Assembly: GCA_963931865.1 (NCBI GenBank)
Contig: OZ007507.1
Location: 15,000,450-15,064,449 of the forward strand
DNA: 64,000 nucleotides
Direction: 5' to 3'
From: Axinella damicornis
Lineage: Eukaryota; Porifera; Demospongiae; Axinellida; Axinellidae
Of the stretch, positions 54,021 through 63,230 are shown piece by piece; positions within the stretch are counted from its first letter, which is position 1; each line of letters begins with the position of its first letter. Below the pieces are notes generated by a model. It was not told the DNA's origin, did no database searches, and saw nothing but the letters and a program-made list of their open reading frames with translations. A program made the position numbers and the translations under genes.

Positions 54021-54622
54021 ATTATATTTCGTGAGCTTAATATTCATGGTCTTAATATTCATGGTCTTACTTCACCTGCAAATACCGCAAAAATATCCCC
54101 ACCGTGATATTAACTGCAACTACAGTAGTCCTATTAATCTGAAAGACAAACTTTAAAAAATACTCCCAGTTGTTGGCGAATGCGATAGGTGTCTTTAAAA
54201 TTGGCACTGATGTTCGGAAAGTTTTCCGACAAGCATTTGCAGCCGCAAATTGGAAGGCTTCTTCTAAAAATCGGAAGGCTTCTTCCGAAGAGTGCTGGCT
54301 TCATACATACACAAGCTTCTGAAAAATGGTGCAGCTTTGCTTATATGTACGTAGATCTTCTGGAGCATTTTTGCAGGTTAATCAAACTTCCCAGTGAAAT
54401 ATCAATAGCTAAACTACGTAAGCAATGATTTTCTTAGCATGCCAGTACGAATATTGTTCCACCATTACAGACCTTTTGATTTTGCACACGAAGTACCTCT
54501 GTATGAATAATCAACGAACAACATCCACCTGCCTAATTATGCTACTTGAATGGATGCTGCCATCACCGAATTTAGTAATTTCGTCTTACAAATCCAGCAC
54601 AGTCATAAATGCTCTAACATGT
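54021..54622. other. Intron sequence, nothing recognised
   Basis: Part of the intron between the block A Ig and FN3 exons. A short tandem (CTTAATATTCATGGT x2, near 54040) is the only structure seen. Confidence 0.5.
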
Positions 54623-54658
54623 TAGTCTCGTTCCCAGGCCTAGGAATGAGGCAGGCTA
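54623..54658. mobile_element. Family A remnant (36 bp) at an exon border
   Basis: TAGTCTCGTTCCCAGGCC followed by a decayed inverse ending GGCAGGCTA. The flanks CTAACATGT (54614-54622) and CTAACCTGT (54659-54667) agree at 8 of 9 bases. The right flank covers the last four bases of the Ig exon and the first five of the donor. Confidence 0.8.
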
Positions 54659-54663
54659 CTAAC

Positions 54664-55005
54664 CTGTAGCAGTAAAATTTGCTGCATCTGAAACTTGTAG
54701 CTGATTTCTGCACTCCACAGTAGTATCAGACAGTGAAAAATTCCTTGATGCGTTCACTTGTAGGGTGGATGTGAAATTAGCATTGACACCACCTCCTACC
54801 CTGCTAGTAAGAGTAGCAAGAAATGGTGGTCTTGGAGCAAAGAGTGGAGCATTGTCATTTGACAAAAAGTTAATGTTTATAAGTGGATTTCTCCACAGAA
54901 GAGAACTCGATCCAAACACTTCACAGGTGAATGTGACCAGCTCCCCATCACATGCGAATTGTCTCCCACTTCCAATATCGGAGTTCAGTAACACATTGGC
55001 TGCAA
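54664..55005 (-). CDS. Receptor-like gene, Ig-like exon (block A)
   Basis: A 342-bp, 114-codon exon, phase 1-1, with acceptor TTCTCCCAACAG|TT and donor GCTACAG|GTTAGT. The Ig-like domain shows LVTFTCEV (B-strand Cys), SLLWRN (C-strand Trp) and TTVECRN (F-strand Cys), with an extra Cys in FACDGE as in the block B Ig. Several N-x-S/T sites (NFTST, NASRNFS) fit an extracellular domain. The exon needs one base from an upstream exon, so it is not the first. No signal-peptide exon of matching phase is visible to the right. Confidence 0.85.
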
Positions 55006-55076
55006 CTGTTGGGAGAATTCAGGTGATAATATGGGATGACTTCATCAGAAAATGGCATTTTAGTCTAGTTTGGATA

Positions 55077-55915
55077 TACAGTAGCGGTCAGAAAAAAGTT
55101 CCCGTTCCGTTCCGGTATTGCGAGCGTACTACGCTAATAAACGTTCGCGTTTCGTAATCGTTCCGTTTTTACGTTCAATTTTTACGTTCCGTAATCGCGC
55201 TATTACGGTATGAAGCACATGCACGTACATATTTAATGAGCTCCAGCAAAATGCGCTTCAGTCAGTCGTGGATGATAGAGAAATATTATTTTCTGTTTCT
55301 ATGCTTCAGCGAAAGGCTGGAGTTCGATGTCTGCGGTAAAATAAATGTTCTTCTAATCTTTTCATTGAAACTCATTAAATATGCACTTGACCTTTGACCT
55401 CTACCGACTCGAGGGAAGACACTAAAGCAGGCTATGCAAGCAACTTTAGTGAATAAATAAGTATGCTTAGCTTCTGTCCTACACTGAAAAAGGCATCTTA
55501 CAGATTTTTGGGTGAGTCCAGTCCAGTCCACCAGTCCAGTGAATAAAGATGCCCTGCGCGTACGGTGATGATATATAGCACGCGGCCCGCATTTTACTTC
55601 CGTTCCGCGTTCCAGCTTTCACTTCAGATGGGGAGGTCCGTTGTCTTCCTCGAAGCCATGGTAGATCCTTGTTATGACTGCTCTCGAGTGTCAAAGGACT
55701 AATTAGTAGTGCACGCAAAGTCAGCTGTCAAAACACACCCTTGGCAAGCTGTCAAAACACACGTACAGTAATTACGGAAGTGCTCGAACGCAATTACGTA
55801 GCGTTTCCATAATTACGCTTGACTTCCGTTCCGTTGCCGTATCTTTATTACTGTCTAGCGTATTACACTCGTAATTCTGGAACGGAACGGGAACTTTTTT
55901 CTGACCGCTACTGTA
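55077..55915. mobile_element. TA-flanked MITE, 839 bp
   Basis: Ends TACAGTAGCGGTCAGAAAA / TTTTCTGACCGCTACTGTA, continuing as AAGTTCCCGTTCCGTTCC. A TA target duplication and the TACAGT start suggest a Tc1/mariner-type MITE. It contains repeat H copy 2 (55375-55620). It lies in the intron upstream of the Ig exon. Confidence 0.8.
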
Positions 55916-55925
55916 TATTAGATCT

Positions 55926-56604
55926 ATATGGGTCATTCCATGTCATTACACTCCTGGTAGGGGAAAAACTGTGCCGCGTAATATAATATAATACAATATA
56001 ATATAATGTTTGAGTACTTAGGCTTGGCCTACAGAGATTCTGACTACACCGCCGTGATCGCTATCATGCACTGACCTGAATGATAAAAGTTGGTGCTGAA
56101 ACTCACCTTGGTGGTGGAGATATGAGCGCTTTTGTCTCGCCGTTTGCCGCCATTGCTCGAGCGCTCCATCGACTTCCGGTGGCAGTACCGTTCTTAGGAA
56201 AGGCACACGAAGATTCTGACCACATGGCCGTGATAGCTGTCGTTCACTGACGAAACTCACCGTGCTGGCTAAGTTTTGAGTGCTGTAATAATGTCTTGTC
56301 TTCCTTTTGGTCGCCATTGCTCGCGATCGACTGAGCCACGTGGCATGTGCGTTAATTGGAACGAATTACAATAATTAGCTTCGCTACGGCGAGGCAACCG
56401 CGGGGTTGCAACGGCTACCAGGAGTGCGGTTGCCCCTCGAATCAATGCAAAAAAAAAATTGACCCCCACGGATTTGGACGAAACTTGGTTTTTGCATAGT
56501 GTCTATAGAGATATTATAAGTTCTAGGCTAATACCTTCTTTGGTTTCAGAGTTAGTCATTTTTTATTTTGCTTGCGTTGATTTGACATGGAATGACCCAC
56601 ATAT
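55926..56604. mobile_element. MITE with GGGTCATTCCATGTCA ends
   Basis: Ends ATGGGTCATTCCATGTCA / TGACATGGAATGACCCA. Most of it is occupied by a nested family D element (55945-56439). Confidence 0.75.
55945..56439 (-). mobile_element. Family D element, copy 9 (nested)
   Basis: Minus orientation with both ends (TTACACTCCTGGTAGGGG; GCGGTTGCCCCTCG) and both cassettes. The AT-rich TATAATATAATACAATATAA start is shared with copy 3. Confidence 0.85.
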
Positions 56605-56609
56605 CAATA

Positions 56610-57110
56610 CATTAAGATTTTACGTGTCTGTGTGTGTGTGTGTGTGTGAGTGACGGAAGTGGGATGTTCTTGGGGCGGGACTAGACTATAGTGACGCGCG
56701 ACCTTCGTACTTTAATTTATTTACTGAACCTCGAACTCCGCGAAGAATGTTCGAGAACATTGGGCCCGGGCATGGGCTGGAATCCAGTATGCAATCGGGG
56801 AGCAGCAGTCGAAGCGGACACAATCGGGCGAGCAGTTCAAGCGGACGCAATCGGGGAGCAGCAGTCGAAGCGGACGTGATCGGGCGGCGAGCAGCAGCTG
56901 AAGCGGGCGCAATCGGGGAGCAGCAGCTGGACGCGAGGCGGAGGCAAACGGGGAGCAGCAGTGGAAGCGGATGCCGCAATCGGGCCCGGGAGCAGCAGCT
57001 GAAGCCGCGGACGCAATCGGGGAGAAGCAGCTCTTCAGAGAGCTGTCCGGCGCCGGATTACGCACGGTAGGCGAACAAGGGGAAGTAGCTGAGCGAGCGA
57101 AGCGAGCTCA
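56610..57110. repeat. Dispersed repeat V with 29-bp minisatellite, copy 2
   Basis: Same edges as 17060-17530 (GAAGTGGGATGTTCTTGG; GCCGGATTACGCAC) with a different number and order of AAGCGGACGCAATCGGGG units. A (GT)n run lies at its left edge. Confidence 0.85.
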
Positions 57111-57351
57111 GCTACTTGTATGACTAATGCGTGCATGGTACGTAGGTGCGCATGGGGACTACTTTATGAGTTTTAGACAGAGCTTCATTCCCAGACCATG
57201 CATGTGAGCAGCCACATTTTATGATCATCACCCACTGCACTGCAGCTTTTCCGCGCGCCAATGCACTACAATATGTGGATGCTATACTACGTACCTTTAT
57301 TGCATTCCTATTTATTGACAACAGCATGCAGTCTGATTCTGACCTAGCACT

Positions 57352-57356
<5 letters not shown>

Positions 57357-57396
<40 letters not shown>
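57357..57396. repeat. (TA)n microsatellite, about 40 bp
   Basis: Uninterrupted TA dinucleotides. It produces isoleucine/tyrosine-rich ORFs on both strands. Confidence 0.95.
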
Positions 57397-57400
<4 letters not shown>

Positions 57401-57439
57401 CCTACATCTATAAAACCTACAATAATATGAAAAAGCACT

Positions 57440-57770
57440 AAAGTGCAAACCTCGCCCTAAAGCGTACCCATAAGATCTACTAGTGGAATGCAGGACATTG
57501 GAGGGCGCAGCAAGCCTGAGCGAAGTGCACGTGCAGGACATGCATGGAGCAGTTGCATTCATACAGTGACTAGACTGTCATCAGACTCAATTACGGGACT
57601 GGGCAAATAAAATTTATGAGCCACAGAATTATGACACTACATGCACTAAACATACACTACATGCACTAAACATACACTCGTGCAACTGTGAGTCAGGTTA
57701 GCGTTAGCTGAAGCAGTCTAGCAGGTACGTCACCGGCCATGGCGGTAGACCCACGAGCTGTCTCTGTTGT
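57440..57770. repeat. Repeat R1, partial copy
   Basis: GCAAGCCTGAGCG, CATGCATGGAGCAGTTGCAT, then TGAAGCAGTCTAGCAGGTA follow the segment order of the 28.7-33.5 kb block. Confidence 0.65.
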
Positions 57771-57879
57771 CGCCACCGCGCCGATCGAGGAGGCAGTTCA
57801 TGGTGCTCTATTAGCCAATGAGATAGGTAGGTTCGTTCACGAGTGGTCTCCGTCTTTACATGTTGCGCATACTACACTG

Positions 57880-58315
57880 CACGTGCAAGTATCACGTGTC
57901 ATCCGGTGCGCGTTCGGGGTCTGGTATCGGGAACCAGACTATAGCTCGTCAGTTTGTCACTTTGTGCCGCTTGGTTTGTGGTAGCTGGTGTCGCTAGGCG
58001 CCACGCTTCACGTACCAGTAGTCTAGTAACAGCGCTAGTGACCCGCTGATGTCGATTTTGTGGCACAAGCACCAAGTAAAGTTTTCGCGGTGAGCTAAAA
58101 ACTGTCATAACTCTCGAACTAAACATTTTTATCCAAATTGCTATGTTATTTTTGTTCCTTACGTCGAGCGCTTTCTTTTGATACCTTGGTCTCACTCGTC
58201 CAGTACCCGCAGCGCCCGCTAGAGCGGTAACAGACAGACAGACAGACAGACAGACACACACGACGAGTACTAGAACCTCCCCCGCATGGGCGGGGCGAGG
58301 TTAATTATAATAGTT
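57880..58315. repeat. Repeat ending in (ACAG)n and a GC-rich hairpin
   Basis: The right end reads TAACAGACAGACAGACAGAC, then CCCCCGCATGGGCGGGG before TTAATTAT. A similar end in inverse order occurs at 10725-10815. The LSVCLSVCLSV reading is the microsatellite, not a protein. Confidence 0.55.
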
Positions 58316-58832
58316 CGAGGGGCAACCGCACTCCTGGTAGCCGCGATGCAACCGGTTGCAACTCGCTGGTCGCGCAAGCTACGTACGCGTTGAGCTCATT
58401 CCAATTAACGCACATGACACGTGAGGACCAAGTTCGGTCGATTGAATCGGTAATGGCGTCCAAAGGGACGACAAGAACTTATTACAGCTCTCACAACTTC
58501 GCCAGCACGGTGAGTTTTGGCATGTGAGCGTAAGTGAACGACAGCGATTACGGCTGTGTGGTCAGGATCTTTGTGGGGCCTTCGTAAGACTGTACTGGCA
58601 ACCAACGTCGAAGAGAGCGATCGAGCAATGGCGTCCGACGGCACAACAAAAGCGCTTGTATCTCCACCACCAAGGTGAGTTTCAGCACCAAAATTGTACG
58701 GTTGGGACAGTGCATGATAGCGATCCTGAAGGTGTAGTCGGAATCTTCGTACGCCATTCCTATCACTCAAATGAGTTATTTACATTAATTAATTAATTAC
58801 GCGGCACAATTTTTCCTATACCAGGAGTGTAA
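58316..58832 (+). mobile_element. Family D element, copy 10 (complete)
   Basis: Both ends present. First cassette: ATG at about 58453 before ACGGTGAGTTTTGGC. Second: ATG at about 58628 before AAGGTGAGTTTCAGC. E-box CACGTG-like and GATCG words lie upstream of each ATG. Confidence 0.85.
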
Positions 58833-58997
58833 CAATACTACACGGTACGCATTAATCTGATATACCACTTGGTTAACCAATCAGATTGGTATTACACTTT
58901 TTCTCGAGGTACTGCTGTAATAGAAAGCTGATTGGCGAATACTTCACTTAGTAACGCCGTTGCAGAACCTGGTTGCTAGGCAGCCTATACAGCTTAC

Positions 58998-59276
58998 CTT
59001 CAGTTGTAGGGTTGAAAAAGGGAGCACGGCTGAAGCGGAGAAAGCGACTGCCTCCAAAGTAAGTTTCACGAGCGGATACACCGTAGACGAGCTGCTTGCA
59101 CGCGCTGTCGAGATGTACATAGCTACGCTCTGGTTCCAAACCTGTACCAAACCAGGACCGACAACCACAACCACGCCTATTGCGTGAAGCGACGCTCGTG
59201 CCATGCCGTGACCGTGGCCCGAGTCGCTCGCTCCAAGTTTCACCAACGCATCCAACAGCAACACTAAGAAAACCAC
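58998..59276 (-). CDS. Candidate first exon with signal peptide
   Basis: The minus frame opens with ATG at 59276 and MVFLVLLLDALVKLGAS, which resembles a secretion signal. It is open to a good donor, CTGAAG|GTAAGC. Its position upstream of the block A Ig exon suggests it could be exon 1. However, it ends in phase 0 and the Ig exon needs phase 1, so at least one more exon would be required. The mature part (about 70 residues, Ser/Val-rich) matches no domain I know. A plus-strand frame over the same bases also looks protein-like. Confidence 0.3.
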
Positions 59277-59313
59277 TGTGATGTAGCTAGCTAAGATGTA
59301 GGATTACTCTGTG

Positions 59314-59464
59314 ATAGGATGGTCTACTGTGGTATTTTGGATTAATAGCACTCGCAATGCAGTCAGGAAGTAAATAGCACTCGGCTTCGCCTCGTGCTAT
59401 TTTACAATTCCTGACTGCATTGCTCGTGCTATTAATCCCAAATACCACAGTGGACCATCCTATT
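59314..59464. mobile_element. Hairpin MITE
   Basis: Arms ATAGGATGGTCTACTGTGG / CCACAGTGGACCATCCTAT with a centre GGCTTCGCC. It is the first of four palindromic elements in 1.6 kb. Confidence 0.85.
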
Positions 59465-59510
59465 ACATATACATATACCATGATGATGACGTCATCCCAT
59501 TGAAGCACAG

Positions 59511-59601
59511 GTGAGTATATACAGCATATACCACTCCTGAGTCAGCATAAATACCACCTGAGGTGGTATATATGCTGACCCAGGAGTGGTATATATGCAG
59601 A
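59511..59601. repeat. Palindrome, about 90 bp
   Basis: GCATATACCACTCCTG...TACCACCTGAGGTGGTA...CAGGAGTGGTATATATGC, an almost complete inverted repeat. Confidence 0.8.
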
Positions 59602-59604
59602 GAC

Positions 59605-60200
59605 AGCAAAATGAAGCGCTGTATGCCAGCAAGTAGTTGAGAAAGGCTATCACGCCTGGCCTCCTTCACGAACACGCAAAGCCAATGACACAGCTCAGCC
59701 ATATCGCTAACTAGTGCAAAGCACTTCGATGGGCCATTTCTCGTCACTACGCTCAAAAAATGAAGCGTTGTATGCCAGAAAGTAGTTGAGAAAGGCTACG
59801 TGGTGTATAGGGCTTTCCGTCAACATGCCTGGTCTCCTTCACGAACACGCAAAGCCAATGACACAGCTCAGCCACTGGCGCCAGTGCAAAGCACTTCGAT
59901 GGGGCATTTCTCGTCGCTACGCTCGTTTCGCTCCTCTTCCCACGACATGAAGACACGAACAGCCCACTCAGTAGATTTCTGTGTGTTTTTCACAACGATT
60001 GGCTTCTTAGAAGCTTCCTTGAAATAGTAGCTAGCTAGCAAAACGTTGCTTCAGTTGTTTCTTCTTCAGGTTTGGTTGAGGGTGCTTCTTTTCAGGGACA
60101 AAGTCGTCCTCTGTGAATTGGGAACGACCTTTTCGAGCAGCCGCGCCTACGATCATGGCGAAAACAGGAGAGCTAGAGAGAGACTCAGAGCTAGCTAGCT
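59605..60200 (-). pseudogene. Crypton/DUF3504-like fragment with internal duplication
   Basis: Minus-strand readings, in order: MIVGAAARKGRSQFTEDDF (from about 60156), then KPIVVKNTQKSTEWAVRVF, then AELCHWLCVFVKETR and KPYTPRSLSQLLSGIQRFI. The last two match the conserved A/L-x-x-W-L-x-x-F-V-x-E-x-R ... P-x-S-L-x-x-L-L-x-G-[IL]-x-R block of KIAA1958/ZMYM/QRICH1-type DUF3504 proteins, which derive from Crypton tyrosine-recombinase transposons. The 3' part is duplicated in tandem (59605-59756 and 59757-59935). A frameshift separates the WAVRVF block from the next. The catalytic domain is absent. Confidence 0.55.
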
Positions 60201-60308
60201 CACACTGTACTAACATTCAAATTCAAATCGCCGGAAATGCACGATGTGACTGCAATTTTGTTAGGCAACGCCACGCAATGACATCATCGTCACAGTATAT
60301 ATTATATG

Positions 60309-60481
60309 AACCATAGTAAAATCGGTGTATATGCCAAATATACTATCCTCGACCTCTGTCATCGGAAGTTTGCTACTAGATATACCCCTCGCCTTCGGCT
60401 CGGAGCATATCTAGCAGCAAACTTCCTCTGACCTCGGTCTCGGGTAGTATATTAGGCATATACACCTCCTTACTATGGTTT
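60309..60481. mobile_element. Hairpin MITE
   Basis: Ends AACCATAGTAA / TTACTATGGTT; arms continue through GGTGTATATGCC / GGCATATACACC. The centre holds CCTTCGGCTCGGAG. AT-rich flanks. Confidence 0.85.
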
Positions 60482-60516
60482 ATATAATATTACACAAGTG
60501 TAAAAAACATTATTAT

Positions 60517-60608
60517 GTATGGAGATGTAGGGATAACAGAACAGCAAAAAGTATGAAAACAAGCAGGGATGATGGCATAAAACAGTTCACCATCTTACAT
60601 ATCTTTCC
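60517..60608. repeat. Family E MITE half
   Basis: GGAGATGTAGGGATAACAGA... to GGCATAAAACAGTTCAC. It continues into ACATAATACATGTAT, as in the centre of the complete copy at 15250. Confidence 0.7.
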
Positions 60609-60636
60609 ACATAATACATGTATAATGAGAAAAGTA

Positions 60637-60839
60637 TGTCGTCTGATAATCAATCGCTTACTCTATGTGGTATTCAATTACCGACGGTTAAAGGTAACCT
60701 AACGTAAAGGGGTATGTGCTACCTTAAGGTAGCACATACCCCTTTACGCTACCTTAATTGCCCGAGCAAGAGCAACTTAAAAAAATATACTTAAATAATT
60801 GAATACCACATAGAGTAAGCGATTGATTATCAGACAACA
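60637..60839. mobile_element. Hairpin MITE with a nested palindrome
   Basis: Ends TGTCGTCTGATAATCAATCG / CGATTGATTATCAGACAACA. The left arm is followed by a 46-bp perfect palindrome (60703-60748) centred on TACCTTAAGGTA, half of which is repeated at 60869-60905. Confidence 0.85.
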
Positions 60840-60905
60840 TTTATAGTCGGACGCGTCAGTGCTGAGCTACCTTAAGGTAGCACATACCCCTTTACGTTAG
60901 GTTAT

Positions 60906-61185
60906 CTAACCCTTATTTACAAGTTAAATGGCCCACCCTGCACCAAGCGAGCGCATTTCACAGCCAAGCCCAGACATTGCCATACCGTTATCACCCTCCG
61001 GGTGAACCCACCACATCCCTGTCCCATTCTTTCCGCTGGTGCCCCAAAGAAGAAATGACACTTGAAGCTGAAAAACATTGTAAGCTCTATTGATTGTAAG
61101 CAATAGAGCAAAATAGGATTCCTCTGCACCTCAGGCAAATTCCCTTTGAAGTTGAAATGTTGACATACTGATGCATACCATATTT
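60906..61185. other. Unassigned stretch
   Basis: GGTGAACCCACCACATCCCT resembles the inside of MITE family I. No gene is seen. Confidence 0.4.
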
Positions 61186-61726
61186 CCACAATCAAGCGCC
61201 GCCCTTGATTAGTGGCCGCCCTTGAATAATAGCCGCACCTCCGGAAGGGCTGAACGAAATAAGCACCGCCTTTGTTTAGTAGCAGCGGCTAGTATTCAAA
61301 TGGTCGGTGATCGATCAAAGTGCTTCGTCTAACCCTCAAGGACCATGACTGTTTCGCTGTGAGCGTGAAGACAGGAGAACAGATTGTTGGTCATATTCCC
61401 CGAGAGCTGTCTAAGAACGTCTGAGGTTAGGCATGGGGGGTGAGTGACGTGTGACCGGTAAAATCTTTCGCGACAGTAATGGCTTTGGCTTTTCCTACTG
61501 TTTTGTCGGGATGATTATGATGGTACCGCACGGCCCAGGGCTGAAACAAAAACTTCCTTGTGCATACACGGTGCTCCAATCCGTTTCCTTGCTTCCTTGT
61601 TTGTGCTGAGTTTAATAAACGCCACCTTTGATTAGTGGCCTTCCTCAAATAATGGCTGCTCTCAAATTGTAGCCGCAGTAAATCGCGTGATGAAATAGTA
61701 GCCGCAGCGCTTGATCGCGGAAATAT
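61186..61726 (+). mobile_element. Family F MITE with a HIRAN-like fragment
   Basis: Ends TACCATATTTCCACAATC / GATCGCGGAAATAT, with repeated (T)AGTGGCCGCC / AATAGCCGC words. The plus frame at about 61320-61425 reads KDHDCFAVSVKTGEQIVGHI then PRELSKNV and a stop. That is the second half of the HIRAN-like pattern (D-x-x-AV-x-V...VGH-[IV]-PR-x-[LI]S). Confidence 0.65.
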
Positions 61727-62050
61727 CTAGTAGCGATCATGTTTAGCTGTTGCTTACTGTTCAGAAGTTCCTTACTGCAGGTAACAAATGCTCAAGAACA
61801 CTGACAGAAATGCAATGAATAAGGCTCAGGTTTTCCTGAGGACACAAATTCACATCAATTCACATGCCAAACCTTCATTGAGTGCTGCAGCATGGAGTAA
61901 CACCAGACAAAGCAGTAGCGACACCATTCTGAACCTACACGGAAGTAAAGAAATTGGCTAATGCACTAGCCTTGTTCATAGGCTATTATGGAAGAGGGCA
62001 TGGCACACACTGTTTGCGCATGCGTGTACTTAATAAGTTTTTAATCACTT
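61727..62050. other. Unassigned stretch
   Basis: About 320 bp without a recognised exon or repeat end. Confidence 0.4.
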
Positions 62051-62546
62051 CGAGGGGCAACCGCACTCCTGGTAGCCGTTGCAACGCCGCGGTTGCCTCG
62101 CCGTAGCGAAGCTAATTATTGCAATTCGTTCCAATTAACACACATGCCACGTGGCTCAGTCGATCGCGAGCAATGGCGACCAAAAGGAAGACAACACAGT
62201 ACTCACAACTCAGCCAGCACGGTGAGTTTTGGCATGTAAGCGTCAGTTAACGACAGCGATCACGGCTGTGTGGTCAGAATCTTCGTGTGCCTTTCCTAAG
62301 AACGGGACTGCCACCGGAAGTCGGAGAGAGCGCTCGAGCAATGGCGGCCACGGCGAGACAAAAGCACTTGTATCTCCACCACCAAGGTGAGTTTCAGCAC
62401 AAAAATTGTACGCTTGGGTCACTGAACGATAGCGATCACGATGGTGTAGGCAGATTCTTTGTAGGCCATTCGCAAGGTAGTGTAAGGTTAATTATTTACA
62501 TTATTTACATTACGCGGCACAATTTTTCCCCTACCAGGAGTGTAAT
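62051..62546 (+). mobile_element. Family D element, copy 11 (complete)
   Basis: Both ends present. First cassette: ATGGCGACCAAAAGG... before ACGGTGAGTTTTGGC. Second: ATGGCGGCCACGGC... before AAGGTGAGTTTCAGC. The first has small deletions. Confidence 0.85.
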
Positions 62547-62907
62547 AAGTACCGAAATATAATTATTCCACAGAAGTCAATTTTGGCCTATGGGATGCAG
62601 TGTTTCGACTTCTGCATTGATCTACTCTTCAAAGTTGAGCCAAAGCAACTTTCAGCCATTGTGCACAGATTTGGGACTAAAACCACACCCACTAATTAGT
62701 GAAGTTTCAATAGTCAAGGCTCACGACCAGCGAATGCCTGTCCGAACTGAAATTGCCAGTAATGGAGCCCCTACAAGGGCATTTTATAAGCCCATTTGTG
62801 CATAAAAGAAATGCTGCCCAAGTGCCGACCATACAACCAAGCACAACAGCTGCCTTTCTTACATAATTATGTGCACAAATGCCACCCTAAATGAAGTCAT
62901 ACAGAAC

Positions 62908-63147
62908 CAACCGCACTCCTGGTAGCCGCGTTGCAACTGGTCGCTGGTTGTGCAAGCTAGGCATTGCAGCTCATTCCAATTAATGCACATGTCACGTGAG
63001 GACCGTGTTCGGTCGATCAAGTCAGCAAAGGGAAGACAAGAACTTATTACAGCGCTTACAACTTCGCCAGCATGGTGTTTCAGCATGCGAGCGTCAGTGA
63101 TCACACCTGTGTGGTCAGAATCTTTGTGGGGCCTTCGTAAGAGCTGT
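62908..63147 (+). mobile_element. Family D element, copy 12 (truncated)
   Basis: Only the left end and first cassette remain, and that cassette has lost its ATG and donor (GCATGGTGTTTCAGC). It is followed by an unrelated repeat. Confidence 0.75.
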
Positions 63148-63230
63148 AGTGTAGTCTCCCATTTATACGCCCCATTTTGTACACTACATCCAGCCCAACA
63201 GCCCAAAGTGGGGAGGGGGCGTATTTTTGA

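Noticed and set aside
57899..58261. Secreted-looking LSVCLSVCLSV ORF
   Set aside because: The repeat is the (ACAG)n microsatellite at the end of a dispersed repeat.
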